A DNA stretch of 64,000 nt from NCBI RefSeq assembly GCF_900100205.1, contig NZ_FNEQ01000001.1, positions 806,001 to 870,000 on the forward strand, read 5' to 3'. Position numbers and translations under genes: made by a program. The first letter of the stretch is position 1; every line of letters starts with the position of its first letter. Below are positions 45,699 to 54,259 of this stretch, one piece after another. The notes below the pieces were generated by a model. It ran no database searches. It saw only the letters and a list, made by a program, of their open reading frames with translations, and was not told where the DNA came from. This stretch comes from Duganella sp. OV510 (GTDB taxonomy: Bacteria > Pseudomonadota > Gammaproteobacteria > Burkholderiales > Burkholderiaceae_D).

Positions 45699-45968
45699 TT
45701 AACGCGCGCGGCCGCGGAACAGCAGGTTGACAATCGCCAGCAACACGATCGCGCCGAGGAACGATACGCCCAGCGACACCACGCCGTAGTCGCCGTCATT
45801 GATGGTGCCGCTGCCGAACATCGGCGCCAGGATCAGGCCGCCCAGCACGGCGCCAATGATACCAACCACCACGTTGAGGAACATGCCTTGCTGCGCGTCG
45901 GTGCGCATCACAATGCTTGCCAGCCAGCCCAGAACGCCGCCAATCACCAACCAGATAATAAAGCCCAT
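45699..45968 (-). CDS. GlsB/YeaQ/YmgE family small membrane protein
   Basis: An 89-residue, four-segment membrane protein starting MGFIIWLVIGGVLGWLASIVM, with the Gly-rich helices (VVVGIIGAVLGGL, LGVSFLGAIVLLAI) of this family, also called transglycosylase-associated proteins. Members respond to stress; their biochemical role is unclear. The frame is open upstream to 46208, but the ATG at 45968 behind GGGGG is the family start. The UvrA-like gene begins six bases after its stop. Confidence 0.92.
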   Translation of the reverse strand: MGFIIWLVIGGVLGWLASIVMRTDAQQGMFLNVVVGIIGAVLGGLILAPMFGSGTINDGDYGVVSLGVSFLGAIVLLAIVNLLFRGRAR

Positions 45969-46060
45969 ATAACCCCCTGTTGTAGTAAGAAAAACGATAA
46001 GTGGACTTGCATGATAATCACTCGCACAGCCTGCCTGTGTGCGAGGATTCACACAGGGCG

Positions 46061-46948
46061 CTACAAGTGTGCAAACGGTGTCGATGCATTGGCCAGCCAG
46101 CCGGCCTGGGTCTTGCTGACCGCGATCAGGCCGGTATCGGCATCCGGCGGCACCAGCGCGATACCGCGTCGCAGCGCTTCGTGCAGGTCCATGCCGCCGG
46201 CGATCCAATGGTAGACCTTGCTGGCCAGCATATTGCGCATGATGTATTCGCCGATACCGGTGGCGGCCACCGCACCGTCCGCGCCGGCGTAGAAGCCGCT
46301 GCCGATCAGCGGCGTATCGCCGACCCGGCCCAGCAACGATGGCGCCGAGCCGCCGGTGGAGCCGGCCACGGCAAAGTGGCCATCAGCGTCGCGCACCACC
46401 GCACCTACCGTGTCGCAGCCATGCGGCGCCTTGAAGGTGGGCTGACCGTCGTAGTTCCAATAGCGTTCGAATTCGATATTGTCAACGCCCGCCATCGGCT
46501 GTTCGCAGGTCGCCATTTTCTCCAGCATCTTCTGATGTTCGCGACGGGCCTTGTCGCTGACCACATCGTAAGCTTCGTGCCCCATCATGCGGGCAAAACG
46601 CAGTGCGCCCTCACCGGCCAGCAGCACATGCGGCGACTTTGCCACGTCGCGCGCCACCAGCACCGGATTGCGCACCGAACGCAATATCGCCACAGCACCC
46701 AGCGTGCCACGGCTGTCCATCACCGAAGCATCCATTTCGATGGTCTTGCCATCCAGTCCCAGCGCCGAGCCGGTGCCGGCGTTGAAGCGCTCATCATCTT
46801 CCATCACCAATACGGCGGCGATGGCTGCCGCCAGGCCTTGCTCGCCCCGCGCCAGCGCCCCGGCGGCGGCTTGGGCTGCGCTGCGGCAGCCGGCGCTCAA
46901 TTCTTCTCCCGCCCCGGCACCGCCGTGGACTACGATTGCAGTATGCAT
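46061..46948 (-). CDS. Isoaspartyl peptidase/L-asparaginase (plant-type, Ntn hydrolase)
   Basis: A 295-residue N-terminal-nucleophile hydrolase precursor. The self-cleavage site is HGCDTVGAVV, where the Thr becomes the new N-terminus and nucleophile. The usual substrate-binding GRVGDTPLIGSGFYA and GIGEYIMR follow. It splits beta-aspartyl dipeptides and asparagine. It lies 20 bases behind a cyanophycin-synthetase-like gene on the same strand; such enzymes split the beta-Asp-Arg dipeptide released from cyanophycin. The link to that polymer is inferred. Confidence 0.92.
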   Translation of the reverse strand: MHTAIVVHGGAGAGEELSAGCRSAAQAAAGALARGEQGLAAAIAAVLVMEDDERFNAGTGSALGLDGKTIEMDASVMDSRGTLGAVAILRSVRNPVLVARDVAKSPHVLLAGEGALRFARMMGHEAYDVVSDKARREHQKMLEKMATCEQPMAGVDNIEFERYWNYDGQPTFKAPHGCDTVGAVVRDADGHFAVAGSTGGSAPSLLGRVGDTPLIGSGFYAGADGAVAATGIGEYIMRNMLASKVYHWIAGGMDLHEALRRGIALVPPDADTGLIAVSKTQAGWLANASTPFAHL

Positions 46949-46968
46949 ATTTCAGCCTTTCTTTACGG

Positions 46969-48783
46969 TTAAGCCAGCACGACCGGCGGCAGTGCGGCGA
47001 TTACATCTTTCAGCGACGTGCAGCAGCCAAACACCAGCACATCGCCCGGCTTGCACATGCCCAGCCCGAAGCGGAGCGCGCGCTGCGCATCCAGCTTGCA
47101 GTGCAGGCGGCCCTTGCTGACGTTGGCGTTGCGCACGCCGCAGGCCAGCAGGCGCGCGGTGTCGCCCTGCTTGCGGCCACGGTTATCGGCCTCATAGATG
47201 ACCAGATCATCGAAGCCGGCAGCGCAGATGGCGCCGACGTTCATCAAATCCGCATCGCGGCGGTCGCCAGGCAGCGAGATCACGCCGACCACATGGCCGT
47301 CCGAAATGGCGTGCGCCATCTGCGCCAGCGCCGTATAGGCGGCGCCGTTGTGCGCATAGTCCACAATGACATGGACGCCATTGATGTCGGTAATCTTGGA
47401 GCGCAGCACCTCGCTGCTGCTGTCGTCGACATACCCGGCCAGGCCGGATACGACCTGCTCCGGCGCTAAGCCAGCCGCCACCAGCGCTGCGGCGGCGGCC
47501 AGCACATTGGCAATGTGGCAGCGGGCGGCGCCGTCCAGCGTCACCGGCATGCGGCGCACGTCAAGCAAGGCCTGATGGCGCGCGCCGCCGGCCAGGATGG
47601 CGACATGGTCTTGCAGGTAGACGGCGCGCCCGCCCTGCGCCAGGTGGCGCAGCAGTTGCGGATTTTCCGCATCAAGCGAGAAATACCAGACCTCGGGACC
47701 ACCGCGCAGCTGCGCCGCCATGGCCACGCACAGCGGGTCTTCGGCGTTCAGCACCACGGCGCGCGAGGCGGCGTTCAGCAGCACCTGCTTGACCCGCGCC
47801 AGCCCGGCCAGCGTTTCCACGCCATCCATGCCGAGATGGTCTTCGCTGATATTGAGCAGCACGCTGACATCGCAGCGATCGAATGCCAGGCCGCGCCGCA
47901 GGATGCCGCCGCGTGCTGTTTCCAGCACGGCGAAATCGACTTGTGGCGAACTCAGCACCAATCGGGCCGAATGGTAGCCGGTGCAGTCGCCGGTGTCGGC
48001 CAGCATGCCGCCGAGATACACGCCCTCGCTGCACGCCATGCCAACGCGGTTGCCGGCCTGAGCGGCCGCATGGGCGATCAGACGGGTGGTGGTGGTCTTG
48101 CCATTGGTGCCTGTGACCGCGATCACCGGGATGCGGCCATCGCTGCCGGCAAACATGGCGTCGAGGTCGGTGGCCGTGGTGGTGGCGCGCATCAGGCGCT
48201 GGTGGCTGCCCCAGCCCAGCTGGAATTCTTCCGCATCCTCGCTGATGCGGTGGACTGGAATGCCGCGCCGGCGTGTTGCCGTCAGCGCCGCGCTGACGGC
48301 GGGGCTGACGGCACAGCGCTGTGCCAGCCGCCGTAACCGGCGCAACTGGCCGGTGTAGTCGTATTCCGCGTTCCGCGCCAGCGCCTCGGTCAGCGCCACC
48401 GCCATCCCCAACGCAGCTGCCACCACGCGTTCCGAGGCGTAGCCGCAGACCACGCGATAGCAGCCGGGCTGCCCGCCGACTTCGTTGACCTGGCTGAAGG
48501 TGACGTAATTGCCTGCCAGATGCTGCAATTCCATCGTGACGTGCTGGATAATGTCGCCGAAATGCGCACCTTGTCGCAGACGCTCGGCGAAGCCGCCCGG
48601 GCGGCCGCCTGCGCGCTGCTGCTTGCGCAGCGTCGGCATCCACGCCAGCAGCCGCTCGCACAACACCGGAAAGTCGCCCGACGAGTGCTCATGCCACGGC
48701 TGCACGTCGATAATCGCCTGCAAACAAGGTGGCGCGCAATGCGGGCTAGCGCCGCGTAGCAGGCGCTGCTTGAGAATCTTCAT
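46969..48783 (-). CDS. Cyanophycin-synthetase-like protein lacking most of the ATP-grasp domain
   Basis: A 604-residue protein with the N-terminus of cyanophycin synthetases (MKILKQRLLRGASPHC) and a full N domain to about residue 155. Only a short relic of the ATP-grasp domain follows (RGIPVHRISEDAEEFQLGWG). At residue 222 it joins the Mur-ligase domain (VIAVTGTNGKTTTTRLIAH, then ETARGGILRRGLAF, NISEDHLGMDG). Full-length CphA1 is about 870 residues; about 270 are missing. Only the Mur-ligase half, which in CphA1 adds Arg to the Asp side chain, can be active. ATG 48783 matches family starts; the frame is open to 48891. Confidence 0.85.
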   Translation of the reverse strand: MKILKQRLLRGASPHCAPPCLQAIIDVQPWHEHSSGDFPVLCERLLAWMPTLRKQQRAGGRPGGFAERLRQGAHFGDIIQHVTMELQHLAGNYVTFSQVNEVGGQPGCYRVVCGYASERVVAAALGMAVALTEALARNAEYDYTGQLRRLRRLAQRCAVSPAVSAALTATRRRGIPVHRISEDAEEFQLGWGSHQRLMRATTTATDLDAMFAGSDGRIPVIAVTGTNGKTTTTRLIAHAAAQAGNRVGMACSEGVYLGGMLADTGDCTGYHSARLVLSSPQVDFAVLETARGGILRRGLAFDRCDVSVLLNISEDHLGMDGVETLAGLARVKQVLLNAASRAVVLNAEDPLCVAMAAQLRGGPEVWYFSLDAENPQLLRHLAQGGRAVYLQDHVAILAGGARHQALLDVRRMPVTLDGAARCHIANVLAAAAALVAAGLAPEQVVSGLAGYVDDSSSEVLRSKITDINGVHVIVDYAHNGAAYTALAQMAHAISDGHVVGVISLPGDRRDADLMNVGAICAAGFDDLVIYEADNRGRKQGDTARLLACGVRNANVSKGRLHCKLDAQRALRFGLGMCKPGDVLVFGCCTSLKDVIAALPPVVLA

Positions 48784-48861
48784 GACCGCTTTCCGTATCC
48801 AGGTGATGCTATCGATTATCTGGACTTCAGCAGCGATCTTGCATAGGGGCGAGTGCTGTGT

Positions 48862-48885
48862 TTGCGTAAGACAAAGCTTACGCAA
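48862..48885. repeat. Perfect 9-bp inverted repeat between two same-strand genes
   Basis: TTGCGTAAG (48862-48870), six bases, then CTTACGCAA (48877-48885). It sits just after the GGDEF-EAL-BLUF stop and about 80 bases before the cyanophycin-synthetase-like start. No T-run follows, so it may be a weak terminator or an operator. Confidence 0.5.
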
Positions 48886-48890
48886 TGGCA

Positions 48891-50639
48891 CTAGTGTTTC
48901 ACGTCAGGCACGTAAGCAGTGATGAAGGCATAGCAGACGCGCGCATCGTCGGCAAGGCTGTCGAAGCGCATCGGATGGGTTTGCCAGGCGCGGAAGTCCG
49001 GGCCGTGCCGGCGTGCGGCTGTGCTATCCGGCAACAGCATGCTCCAGTGGGTGAATACCCGGCGCCGCGCCGGTCCTTCGATGACCACCCGGACGCGGGC
49101 GTGCAGCTTGCTAGCGCGGATGCGCTCGAAGGTATCCAGCACCTGGCTGCGCTCGCCCTCCAGGATCTGCATGAAGTGCTCATCCTCATACAGCAGGCAG
49201 CCGGTAATGCCGGCCTCGGCGTTGTTGGCGCGGGTACGGAGAAGAAGTTGGTCCAGTTGCCTCTGCGATAACGGCGCCACCGATTCGCTGACATATAGCA
49301 GGAAATACAGGCCGCCAGGTTGCGGCAGCTCGCCCAGCGCCGCCTGTTTGTCGACAGCGGCCACCAGTTGCTCCGCCGGCATGGGGCGGTAAAAATAATA
49401 GCCCTGGATGTAGTCGCAGCCGTAGCCGCACAGTTCCAGCTGCTGGGCGGCGGTTTCCACGCCCTCGGCCACCAGCCGCAGGCCGAGCGCGCGGCCGAGG
49501 CTGATGATGGCCTCCACCACCGCCCTGCTCTCGCCGCTCTCGGCAATATCGTTGATGAAGGAGCGGTCGATCTTCAGCACCTGTACCGGCAGCCGCGCCA
49601 GTTGCGCCAGCGACGAATAGCCGGTGCCGAAATCATCCATCGCCATGCGCAGGCCCAGCGCCGACAGCTGGTCCAGCACGCGCAGCTTGGCGACGATGTC
49701 ATCCATCAGCATGCTCTCGGTAATCTCCAGCAGCAAACGCTGCGGATCGGCACCGGTGTCGCGCAGGATGGCGGCGAAGCTGTCGGCCAGGCCGGCATCA
49801 TCCAGCTGGCGCACCGAGACGTTGACCGATACATACGGCGCCTTCGCGCCCCAGCGCGCATGCCAGTCGCGCTCGGCCAGGCAAGCCTGGCGGAAGACCC
49901 AGGCGCCGATGCCGATCACCGCGCCATTTGCTTCGGCAATCGGGATGAATTCGGCCGGCGACACCTCCCCTTGCTGCGGGAACCAGCGCAGCAGCAGTTC
50001 GGCGCCGACGATGCGGCCACTGCCGGCGTCGACGATGGGCTGGAAGCGTGGCGCCATTTCGTTGCGTTCCAGCGCCAGTTGCAGACCATGCGACAGGTCC
50101 ATGCGCTGCATGGCGCGGTCGTGCAGTTGCGGATCGAAGAAGCGCCAGCCGTTGCCGCCGGCGTCGCGCGCCACCTGCACCGCTGCCGCCGCAAAGCGCA
50201 GCAGTTCGTCGCCAGGATCACCGGCAACTGCGGTGCTGACATCGCTGGCGGTGGCAATGCCGATGCTGGCGGTGACCAGCACTTTCTCGCCATCGATGGC
50301 CACCGGCGCCTGCACCGCAAGGCCGATGCGCTGGGCCAACGCGGCCAGCGCCGCCGGCGCCGTCACCTGTTCGCAGACGATGGCGAATTCATCTCCGCCC
50401 AGCCGCGCCGCCATTTCACCGGCACGCGCCAGTTGCAGAACGCGGCTGGCCATCTCGCGCAGCAAGGCGTCGCCGCTGTCCTGGCCATGCAGGTCGTTGA
50501 TCGCCTGAAAACCGTCCAGGTTGACCAGCACCAGCGCCACTTGCGTGCCGGTCCGGGTTGCGCGTTGCAATGCTGCGCGCAGGCCTTCGCGGAAGGCGGC
50601 GCGGTCGGCCAGTCCGGTCAGCGCGTCCAGGGTGTTCAT
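48891..50639 (-). CDS. GGDEF-EAL protein with C-terminal BLUF blue-light domain
   Basis: A 582-residue cytosolic cyclic-di-GMP enzyme. The GGDEF domain starts at once (MNTLDALTGL) and has an intact GGDEF motif at 81-85, with no RxxD inhibitory site. The EAL domain follows with ELL at 214-216, MDDFGTGYSS and LRLVAEGVET. From about residue 444 there is a flavin-binding BLUF domain: Tyr449, Asn473 and Gln491 have the same spacing as in AppA (24 and 18 residues). Light is likely to alter cyclic-di-GMP turnover. Its start overlaps the stop of the CBS gene (ATGA). Confidence 0.92.
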   Translation of the reverse strand: MNTLDALTGLADRAAFREGLRAALQRATRTGTQVALVLVNLDGFQAINDLHGQDSGDALLREMASRVLQLARAGEMAARLGGDEFAIVCEQVTAPAALAALAQRIGLAVQAPVAIDGEKVLVTASIGIATASDVSTAVAGDPGDELLRFAAAAVQVARDAGGNGWRFFDPQLHDRAMQRMDLSHGLQLALERNEMAPRFQPIVDAGSGRIVGAELLLRWFPQQGEVSPAEFIPIAEANGAVIGIGAWVFRQACLAERDWHARWGAKAPYVSVNVSVRQLDDAGLADSFAAILRDTGADPQRLLLEITESMLMDDIVAKLRVLDQLSALGLRMAMDDFGTGYSSLAQLARLPVQVLKIDRSFINDIAESGESRAVVEAIISLGRALGLRLVAEGVETAAQQLELCGYGCDYIQGYYFYRPMPAEQLVAAVDKQAALGELPQPGGLYFLLYVSESVAPLSQRQLDQLLLRTRANNAEAGITGCLLYEDEHFMQILEGERSQVLDTFERIRASKLHARVRVVIEGPARRRVFTHWSMLLPDSTAARRHGPDFRAWQTHPMRFDSLADDARVCYAFITAYVPDVKH

Positions 50640-51049
50640 CGCTTCTCCAGCGAGCGCAGGTTGCGCAGGATGTCGCGCCAGCTGAGGATGCCGAGCAGCT
50701 TGCCCTGCTGCGTGACAATGGGAATGCAGGAAATCATATGCGCATTGAAGATATCGATGGCGTCATCCAGCGTGGCGTCGTCCTTCAGCACAATGGGCTG
50801 GCGCGACATGATTTCGCGCACCGTCTTGTTCAGCGTGACAGCGTCCTTGTAGCTCTCGGCCGGCGTGTCGATGTTGGGGCTGAGCGCCTTGTACAGGTCG
50901 CGGTCGGATACCACGCCGGTCAGCTGGCCCTGCTCCATCACCAGCACATGATGAAATTTCCCGAGGTGGAACATTTGCTTGACCAGCGCCAGCGTGTCGT
51001 CCGGTTCGACCGTCACCACCGCCTTGCTCATCATGTCTTTCAGCAGCAT
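50636..51049 (-). CDS. Tandem CBS-domain protein
   Basis: A 137-residue protein made of two CBS motifs (MLLKDMMSKAVVTVEPDD, then REIMSRQPIVLKDDATLDD). CBS pairs bind adenosyl nucleotides and act as energy or ligand sensors. Its stop overlaps the start of the GGDEF-EAL-BLUF gene (ATGA), so the two proteins are made together and may form one signalling unit (inference). It lies 13 bases after the glycosidase/SUMF1 fusion gene. Confidence 0.9.
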   Translation of the reverse strand: MLLKDMMSKAVVTVEPDDTLALVKQMFHLGKFHHVLVMEQGQLTGVVSDRDLYKALSPNIDTPAESYKDAVTLNKTVREIMSRQPIVLKDDATLDDAIDIFNAHMISCIPIVTQQGKLLGILSWRDILRNLRSLEKR

Positions 51050-51062
51050 GCTGTTTCTCCGG

Positions 51063-53240
51063 TTATTCGGCGTCGGTCACGCAACGGAAACCAAGCGTGG
51101 CGGCGCGGTCGCGGCCCGGCGCCATCAGCAGCAGCTTGCCGTGCTGATCGTTGCGATAGGCCTGTGGAAAATACCACATCGCGCCTTGCGGACGATAGGA
51201 ACTGCCGCCGCGCAGGATGGCGAAACGGGTGTGCTCGTCGCTGTATTCGTCAGTCCACTGCCAGACATTGCCGACCAGGTCCTGCACGCCGAACGGGCTG
51301 GCACCGCCGGGATGCGCATCGACATCAGCCGGCGCCGCCACCAGCCGGCCGCTGGCCTGCTGCGGCACCAGGTCGGCGCGCCAGTCGTTGCCCCATGGGT
51401 AGACGCGGCCATCGCTGCCGGTGGCGGCGTACTGCCACTCCCATTCGCGCGGCAGGCGCTTGCCGGCCCACGCTGCGTAGGCGCGCGCGTCTTCCAGGCT
51501 GACCCAGGTGACCGGCTTGTTGGCCCAGCCGGCCGGATAACTGCCGTTCTTCCAGTGCTTGAGGAAGTTGGCATCGTCGGCCGGACGGTAGCTGGTGGCG
51601 TCGATGAAGGCCTTGAACTGGGCGTTGCTGACCGGGTAGCGGTCGATGAAGAAACGCTTGATGTCCATATCATGCTGGTGGAAGCGGCGCGCGCTGTCCT
51701 CCCATGGATATTGCACATCGACGCCGGCCGTGTTGCCGCCCTCAATCGCCAGGCCACGCAGCGTGAAGTCGAACTTGCCGGCAGGGATCTCGACCATGCC
51801 TTCCGGTGCGCTGCTGGTCAACCTGGTCGGCACAACTGGCGTCAGCGTCTGCGGCAAGGGTTTCCATTCGGCCGAGAAATCGGCCAGCGGGCGTGCTGTC
51901 ATCGCCTTCATTCTGGCGAGGTTGGCTTGCAGCCTGGCGTCGGGCGCGGCGTGGGTCATCAGCACCGCGCCGAAGCCGCGCGCCTCGATCGGGAACGACA
52001 GCAGCACGCCGTCGCCATCGCGTTGCGGCGTCAATTCAACGCCATGGTAGGCGTCGAAGTAGCGTGCGCCGTCGCGGTATGGCACGCGCAGTTGCACGCC
52101 CTTGCTCTCGTACTCGTTGCGGTTGACGATGCTCCAGAACGTGCCTTCCGCCAGCGGCCAGCGGCTGGTGAACACGCCATGGCGACGCGACGGATAGTGC
52201 GGCTCCCACTCCGGGCTGACCAGGAAGCGCGTGTACAGGCGCGACAGCGTAGCGACGCGGCGGGTGGCTTCGCCGTCGCGCGGCGTGATGCCATTCCAGA
52301 TGCCCCAGATGTTTTCCCAGCTTTCCCAGCCGACGCCGTTGAAGAAGGCGAATTGCAGATCATCGGTCTTGCTGCGGTTCCAGCGGTCCGAAATATTGAC
52401 CATGTGGCGCGTTTCCAGCCACTTGTAGCGGTCCACGGTCGGCGCGAACGGGAAAGTGTACTGGCCCCAGGTCATCAGGTTCCAGGCCAGCGCTTCGTCG
52501 GACGGCAGGCCTTCCGGCTGGAACACCAGCGGGTTGTTGATCTTGTCGGCGGCCAGTGTGAAGGCCAGCGGCACGCCGTCCTGGGTATCGCCATTGATGC
52601 CGTCGGCGCCGATTTCCTTCATTAGCGCCGCCAGTTCGTCCGGCCAGGAACGCTCCAGCGCACGCGTGCCCTGGTCCCACAACATCATCGGAAACATCAC
52701 GCGCACGCCGCGCTGGTGGAACTCGGCCACCATTTTCTTCACCGCCGGAATGCCGCCCGGCAGCGAGCGCACCATGTCGATGGTGTTGCGGTCGTCCAGG
52801 CCGATGTTCGGATAGGTCGGCCAGACCAGCACCGCATCGATGCCGCCGAAGCGTTTTTCCAGGTCATCCAGGTAGCGGTCGACCGTGTACTGGCGCTTGA
52901 CCGGGTCATAGAAATAGCGGTCCTCGACCATCATCTGCGCCTGCATATAGCTCGACTGCGTCCACTGTGCCGACGGCCGCGCATAGCGGCTGCCATCGTA
53001 GCCGACGCGGATACGGCGCTCGTCGCGCCAATGGCGCAGATCCTGCAACCAATCCTTGTGGTCCGCTTCCGCGCAGGGATTCCAGACGTCCTCCCACGGC
53101 TGATTCATCGTCAGGCAAGCCGGGCCAGGTATCGCCAGCTGCGTGTACGACGCGTGCGGCACGTAGCGGGTGTCTTGCGCGTGGGTGAATGGTGTTAGCG
53201 CAATTGCCAGTGTCAGAGAGGCGAAGATCTTCAATTTCAT
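51063..53240 (-). CDS. Secreted glycosidase-like/SUMF1 fusion protein
   Basis: A 725-residue protein with a signal peptide (MKLKIFASLTLAIALTPFTHA). Residues 30-450 read like a TIM-barrel glycoside hydrolase (VLVWPTYPNIGLDDRN, GVRVMFPMMLWDQGTRA, IGADGINGDTQDG) with a beta domain behind. From about residue 470 a SUMF1/sulfatase-modifying-type domain follows (GMVEIPAGKF, RFFIDRYPVSNAQFKAFI, GNVWQWTDEY, ILRGGSSYR, LGFRCV). The two Cys residues needed by formylglycine-generating enzymes after RGGS are absent, so it is not a true FGE. The sugar substrate is unknown. Confidence 0.85.
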   Translation of the reverse strand: MKLKIFASLTLAIALTPFTHAQDTRYVPHASYTQLAIPGPACLTMNQPWEDVWNPCAEADHKDWLQDLRHWRDERRIRVGYDGSRYARPSAQWTQSSYMQAQMMVEDRYFYDPVKRQYTVDRYLDDLEKRFGGIDAVLVWPTYPNIGLDDRNTIDMVRSLPGGIPAVKKMVAEFHQRGVRVMFPMMLWDQGTRALERSWPDELAALMKEIGADGINGDTQDGVPLAFTLAADKINNPLVFQPEGLPSDEALAWNLMTWGQYTFPFAPTVDRYKWLETRHMVNISDRWNRSKTDDLQFAFFNGVGWESWENIWGIWNGITPRDGEATRRVATLSRLYTRFLVSPEWEPHYPSRRHGVFTSRWPLAEGTFWSIVNRNEYESKGVQLRVPYRDGARYFDAYHGVELTPQRDGDGVLLSFPIEARGFGAVLMTHAAPDARLQANLARMKAMTARPLADFSAEWKPLPQTLTPVVPTRLTSSAPEGMVEIPAGKFDFTLRGLAIEGGNTAGVDVQYPWEDSARRFHQHDMDIKRFFIDRYPVSNAQFKAFIDATSYRPADDANFLKHWKNGSYPAGWANKPVTWVSLEDARAYAAWAGKRLPREWEWQYAATGSDGRVYPWGNDWRADLVPQQASGRLVAAPADVDAHPGGASPFGVQDLVGNVWQWTDEYSDEHTRFAILRGGSSYRPQGAMWYFPQAYRNDQHGKLLLMAPGRDRAATLGFRCVTDAE

Positions 53241-53370
53241 GCGGAGAGGGAATCCTGATAACTATCAACTTCTACCATTATGAACTGTAAGAGACATGCT
53301 GAAGAAGTTTGTTATAGATCAATCGTGCTTTGAGCTGGTTATGTAAGGTAGCCACCGGGAGTACGCCATC

Positions 53371-53844
53371 ATGAGCGGGATACTAAAAATACATTCAAAT
53401 GCATCAGAAGGCGGTATCTTTGGGCACAGCTGGATCGAGTATTGCCCTATCGACGGCTTTCCTGTCACTTATGGCACATGGGGCAATCATCCAGACAGCG
53501 GCGCAAACGGGCTGAAGGAGAATCTGGAGCTCGGTCGACAAAGTGAATACTGTCGCGTGATGTTCATCAACACACAGCAGGCGGCAAATCTTTTTGCCAC
53601 TATTGCATCCTATCGCGCAGCAGGCTCGGATGCGTGGTCTCTGGCAAATCCTTGCTCGGCCTTTGCTGCTGAGGCGTGGGAATCGGCTACAGGGGAATGT
53701 CTTGTCCACCGTAACGCGATGCTCAGCACACCCGCCAAACTAGCCAAATCTATATTGAGAGCAAATCTTGGCACAAAATTCGAGCAAAACCCGGGTGACA
53801 AAATTCATAAGTCAGGGAGAGGTTTTAAACCTAAACCTGATTGA
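53371..53844 (+). CDS. Putative permuted papain-like (LRAT/NlpC-type) small enzyme
   Basis: A 157-residue protein of no firm family. His19 in FGHSWIEY, a TYGTWGNHP turn and Cys95 in NPCSAFAAEAW have the order and spacing of circularly permuted papain folds, where His precedes Cys. Such enzymes include amidases used as secreted antibacterial effectors. It has no signal peptide and a basic C-terminus (KIHKSGRGFKPKP). GC is much lower than in its neighbours. A small gene follows 29 bases downstream and may be its partner. Confidence 0.65.
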   Translation: MSGILKIHSNASEGGIFGHSWIEYCPIDGFPVTYGTWGNHPDSGANGLKENLELGRQSEYCRVMFINTQQAANLFATIASYRAAGSDAWSLANPCSAFAAEAWESATGECLVHRNAMLSTPAKLAKSILRANLGTKFEQNPGDKIHKSGRGFKPKPD

Positions 53845-53873
53845 TCTACAATGGGATGAAAGGAGGTACCGCC

Positions 53874-54176
53874 ATGACACTTCCCCGTATAGCGGAAACA
53901 GGCGATGTACGCATTCAGTCACTGGAAGTCGCCACAGACCACTTTCAAGTGAAACTTATGCTGCGCGGCCTAATCTTCCACAGCTCTATCGTGGCGGAAA
54001 GCATCCGAGTCGTCGATGAAGGAAAATCGACCCGCATTCTTGTCGAAATGGCTTCAACGCACCCCGACAAGAGTGGTAGTTTCACAGTGAGTGTTCCTTT
54101 GCCGCCTGATATTGAAAAAGTCACCTTTGGCCTGTCAGGAGAACAAATCTGGTCGCGTGAATATCGATTCCAATAA
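53874..54176 (+). CDS. Small unknown protein next to the papain-like enzyme
   Basis: A 100-residue protein starting MTLPRIAETGD, with a textbook AGGAGGT ribosome-binding site. It looks all-beta (FQVKLMLRGLIFHSSIVA, GSFTVSVPLPPDIEKVTF). It has no signal peptide. Its place behind the putative enzyme, in the same low-GC patch, fits an immunity or adaptor protein, but this rests only on context. The frame is open upstream to 53841. Confidence 0.65.
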   Translation: MTLPRIAETGDVRIQSLEVATDHFQVKLMLRGLIFHSSIVAESIRVVDEGKSTRILVEMASTHPDKSGSFTVSVPLPPDIEKVTFGLSGEQIWSREYRFQ

Positions 54177-54259
54177 AAGTATCGCTGGATGCAAAAAAGT
54201 TATTGGAAGGCCGGCGGGTTTCGTTTCATCATCGTTGAAAAATACAATGGAGACGATGG

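Noticed and set aside
49320..52625. Two forward frames of 510 and 548 codons
   Set aside because: They are antisense to the GGDEF-EAL-BLUF, CBS and glycosidase/SUMF1 genes, whose domain motifs are unmistakable.
51063..53240. Formylglycine-generating enzyme
   Set aside because: The two catalytic cysteines expected after RGGS are missing and no sulfatase gene is near.
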